A stretch of 64,000 nucleotides of DNA from Sulfuricurvum kujiense DSM 16994 (GTDB lineage Bacteria > Campylobacterota > Campylobacteria > Campylobacterales > Sulfurimonadaceae). The position numbers and the translations under genes were made by a program. The notes below the pieces were generated by a model. It ran no database searches. It was not told where the DNA came from and saw only the letters and a program-made list of their open reading frames with translations. The stretch is taken from the NCBI RefSeq assembly GCF_000183725.1, contig NC_014762.1, positions 1,302,001-1,366,000 of the forward strand. Reading direction: 5' to 3'. Within the stretch, counting starts at the first letter, position 1, and the number at the start of each line of letters is the position of its first letter. Positions 62,253 to 64,000 of this stretch are shown here, piece after piece.

Positions 62253-64000
62253 TTATTCAGACGTGTGAGTGCCGTAATGTTCTTTCAAATGGATAATCGA
62301 TTCATACACGATGTGCGGCTCGCTATCCATACTCAGCGGTTCACCGTAAATAACGCGGATGTTTCTACGAAACAAAGAGCGTAAAGGGGTATGACGTCTT
62401 GGGGCACGTGAAAAAATGCTTCCGTAAATACCGCATATATAGAAGGGGATGATGACCCCATTCAAATCGCTTGAAATCTTTTTATACCCGGGCATAAATG
62501 TCCCCATCTCACCGTTTCGACTGATGGTACCTTCGGGAAAAAGGCCTATGATCTCACCATTTTGAAGTCGATTACGTGCATGTCGAAACGATTCTTTAGC
62601 CCCTTTTGCAGAAATGGGAATCACTTCTCCGAGTTCCATAATGGGACGTATCAGAGGTTTTTCGTATATGGATCGCTCCATCAGATAACGGATACGCCGC
62701 TCAACACCCACCTGCACTAAAATCCAATCGAGCCAGCTGATGTGGTTTCCCATCAATAAAACCGCTTTATCTTTTGGAATATTATGGGTTTGCATCGGAA
62801 TAATGTTATAGCGCAACGCCAAAAGGCGTTCAAAAATAAACCACACAAAATAATCTTTGTAACGTACGAGCGTCCAAAATGTAAGGAGTGCGGATACGGC
62901 CAGCATCGCATACAAGAGCATTAATCCATCCCACCCCGCATATGCGAAAAGGGTCGTTAATACCAAAAAGAGAGTCATAAAAATATTTTGTATCCAGTTG
63001 TTCCCCGCCAATATATACGCGATATGGGCACGGGGAGTTTGAGAAAGAATCAGGGCATTGAGAGAGACGATCATCATCGAGCCTCCGATCCCGAATCCGA
63101 AGAAGATAAGTCCGATAAGAACAAGATTATGGGTCAGCGGTAAAAGAATGAGCATTACGGTGATTTTAAACGCTCCGGCAACAATTAGCCCCTTGTGAAG
63201 ATAATGGCGTGACAGTCGGGCGGCAATGATCGAGCCGGTAATGATGCCGAATGCCGCTAGCGCCATAAGCCCCTGCACGACAATGGTATTCTGAACCCCT
63301 AAGGTCGATTTCGCATAAGCGCCGAATGCCGCCAAAATGACCTGTGAGATCGACCAAAATAACGAGAGAAAAAGTATGGCGTCAAAAATCTCTCTTTTAC
63401 GTCGTAGCAGCATCCAGTTTTTACGCAGGGAATAACCGCTTAGATATTTTTTAATATTAAACGGAATCGAGCTGTTTTTTCCTTTTTGCGGGAGCGTCAG
63501 TGTTAATAAAAACTCGATGATACTTCCGATAACCAGCAGCCACCCAAGCGGTGCAATTTGATGCAAGATTTCCGATTCGTTGTTGTATCGGCCGGTCAGA
63601 GAATTTTCAAACATTACGGTGTACCCGATAATACCGGAGAGTATGGCTACCGTTGTGACCGATTGAACTAAAGCGTTCAGTGCGCTAAACTCTTTTTCAT
63701 CCGCGATTTCTTTGATATAGCCGTATTTGGCAGGAGAATAGATGGCCGCCTGCACCGCTAACATCAATGTCAGGGCAAATGACGTCCAAAACCATCCCTG
63801 ATAATAGCTGTAGGTGATCAGCAAGGTAATGAATACGGCCGACAATGCGCCGTATCGCATGACATTCACTTTTGAAAACCGGTGAGATATATATCCTGAG
63901 GGGGTAAAGAGAAAAACAAACGGGAGCAGTATAAGGGCGTTTAGAACAGCGGTATAGATGATTTGGGTCTGATCGTCATAAATTTTGAAAACGGTATTTT
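62253..64000 (-). CDS. MFS transporter-acyltransferase fusion (LplT-Aas-like), partial
   Basis: Open from the right edge of the window to 62253. The first roughly 390 visible residues are an MFS transporter; the C-terminal part is a PlsC-type acyltransferase with GNHISWLDW (HxxxxD) and FPEGTISRNG. Such fusions move lysophospholipid across the inner membrane and re-acylate it. The start lies outside the window. The 538-residue stretch from an internal ATG at 63869 is not the real start, because the frame stays open and hydrophobic to the edge. Confidence 0.88.
   Translation of the reverse strand, partial: NTVFKIYDDQTQIIYTAVLNALILLPFVFLFTPSGYISHRFSKVNVMRYGALSAVFITLLITYSYYQGWFWTSFALTLMLAVQAAIYSPAKYGYIKEIADEKEFSALNALVQSVTTVAILSGIIGYTVMFENSLTGRYNNESEILHQIAPLGWLLVIGSIIEFLLTLTLPQKGKNSSIPFNIKKYLSGYSLRKNWMLLRRKREIFDAILFLSLFWSISQVILAAFGAYAKSTLGVQNTIVVQGLMALAAFGIITGSIIAARLSRHYLHKGLIVAGAFKITVMLILLPLTHNLVLIGLIFFGFGIGGSMMIVSLNALILSQTPRAHIAYILAGNNWIQNIFMTLFLVLTTLFAYAGWDGLMLLYAMLAVSALLTFWTLVRYKDYFVWFIFERLLALRYNIIPMQTHNIPKDKAVLLMGNHISWLDWILVQVGVERRIRYLMERSIYEKPLIRPIMELGEVIPISAKGAKESFRHARNRLQNGEIIGLFPEGTISRNGEMGTFMPGYKKISSDLNGVIIPFYICGIYGSIFSRAPRRHTPLRSLFRRNIRVIYGEPLSMDSEPHIVYESIIHLKEHYGTHTSE

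Noticed and set aside
1-64000. CRISPR arrays, insertion sequences, rRNA genes
   Set aside because: No regularly spaced repeats, transposase frames or rRNA-like sequence were seen.

Overview
The window looks like chromosomal DNA of a chemolithotrophic member of the Campylobacterota, probably close to Sulfuricurvum/Sulfurimonas. This is inferred from protein style (AHQWRQP-type histidine kinases, carboxynorspermidine dehydrogenase, the FliG and RpoN types, very many GGDEF/PAS/Cache sensors) and not from a database search. The genome is moderately AT-rich. One stretch, about 41.7-51.9 kb, has quite different, T-loaded coding sequence.

Layout. 1-2.8 kb: a minus-strand run with a P-type cation ATPase (cut by the window edge), Pcm, an unknown protein, a DksA-like protein and a Host_attach-family protein. 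3-32 kb: a nitrogen-fixation island without nifHDK. It holds nifE, nifN, nifX, a DUF269 gene, a flavodoxin, nifW, nifZ, two 2Fe-2S ferredoxins, rpoN and nifA, then a chain with Tpx-like peroxidase, ankyrin protein, SagB-type nitroreductase, alanine dehydrogenase and flavodiiron protein. nifE and nifN, normally adjacent, lie 7.5 kb apart. Between them are a LamB-type porin / sugar-binding protein / GGDEF-EAL module, an MscS channel, an AT-rich unknown gene, and a PIN/RHH toxin-antitoxin pair sitting between a decayed copy of the nifN 5' end and the intact nifN. nifE and nifN carry the same 17-bp sigma-54 promoter, which fits control by the NifA and RpoN encoded here.

32-41.7 kb: a soluble Cache-Cache-CheW protein, AMMECR1/Memo proteins, an M15 peptidase, a frameshifted GGDEF-EAL gene, a 5'-truncated PAS-GGDEF gene, tRNA-Glu and a receiver-RHH protein. 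41.74-51.91 kb: a compact prophage of about 10.14 kb, all genes on the plus strand, mostly overlapping by a few bases. It has a Rep_trans-type rolling-circle initiator, a holin-like protein and an M15 endolysin. It shows no P-loop ATPase, no Zot, no tail genes and no integrase. It is bounded by near-identical AT-rich repeats that resemble Xer dif sites. It does not fit an inovirus and may be an undescribed small non-tailed phage; this is the most interesting object in the window.

52-64 kb: signalling and housekeeping genes: a frameshifted chemoreceptor, two histidine kinases, a receiver-PAS protein, a frameshifted WD40-like protein, fliG, carboxynorspermidine dehydrogenase, dgkA, and an MFS-acyltransferase fusion running off the right edge.

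How it fits together: NifA and RpoN would fire the nifE and nifN promoters; NifEN and NifX build the cofactor; NifW and NifZ support maturation; flavodoxin and ferredoxins supply electrons; flavodiiron protein and the Tpx-like protein plausibly protect against oxygen. Six GGDEF proteins suggest heavy c-di-GMP control around this locus.
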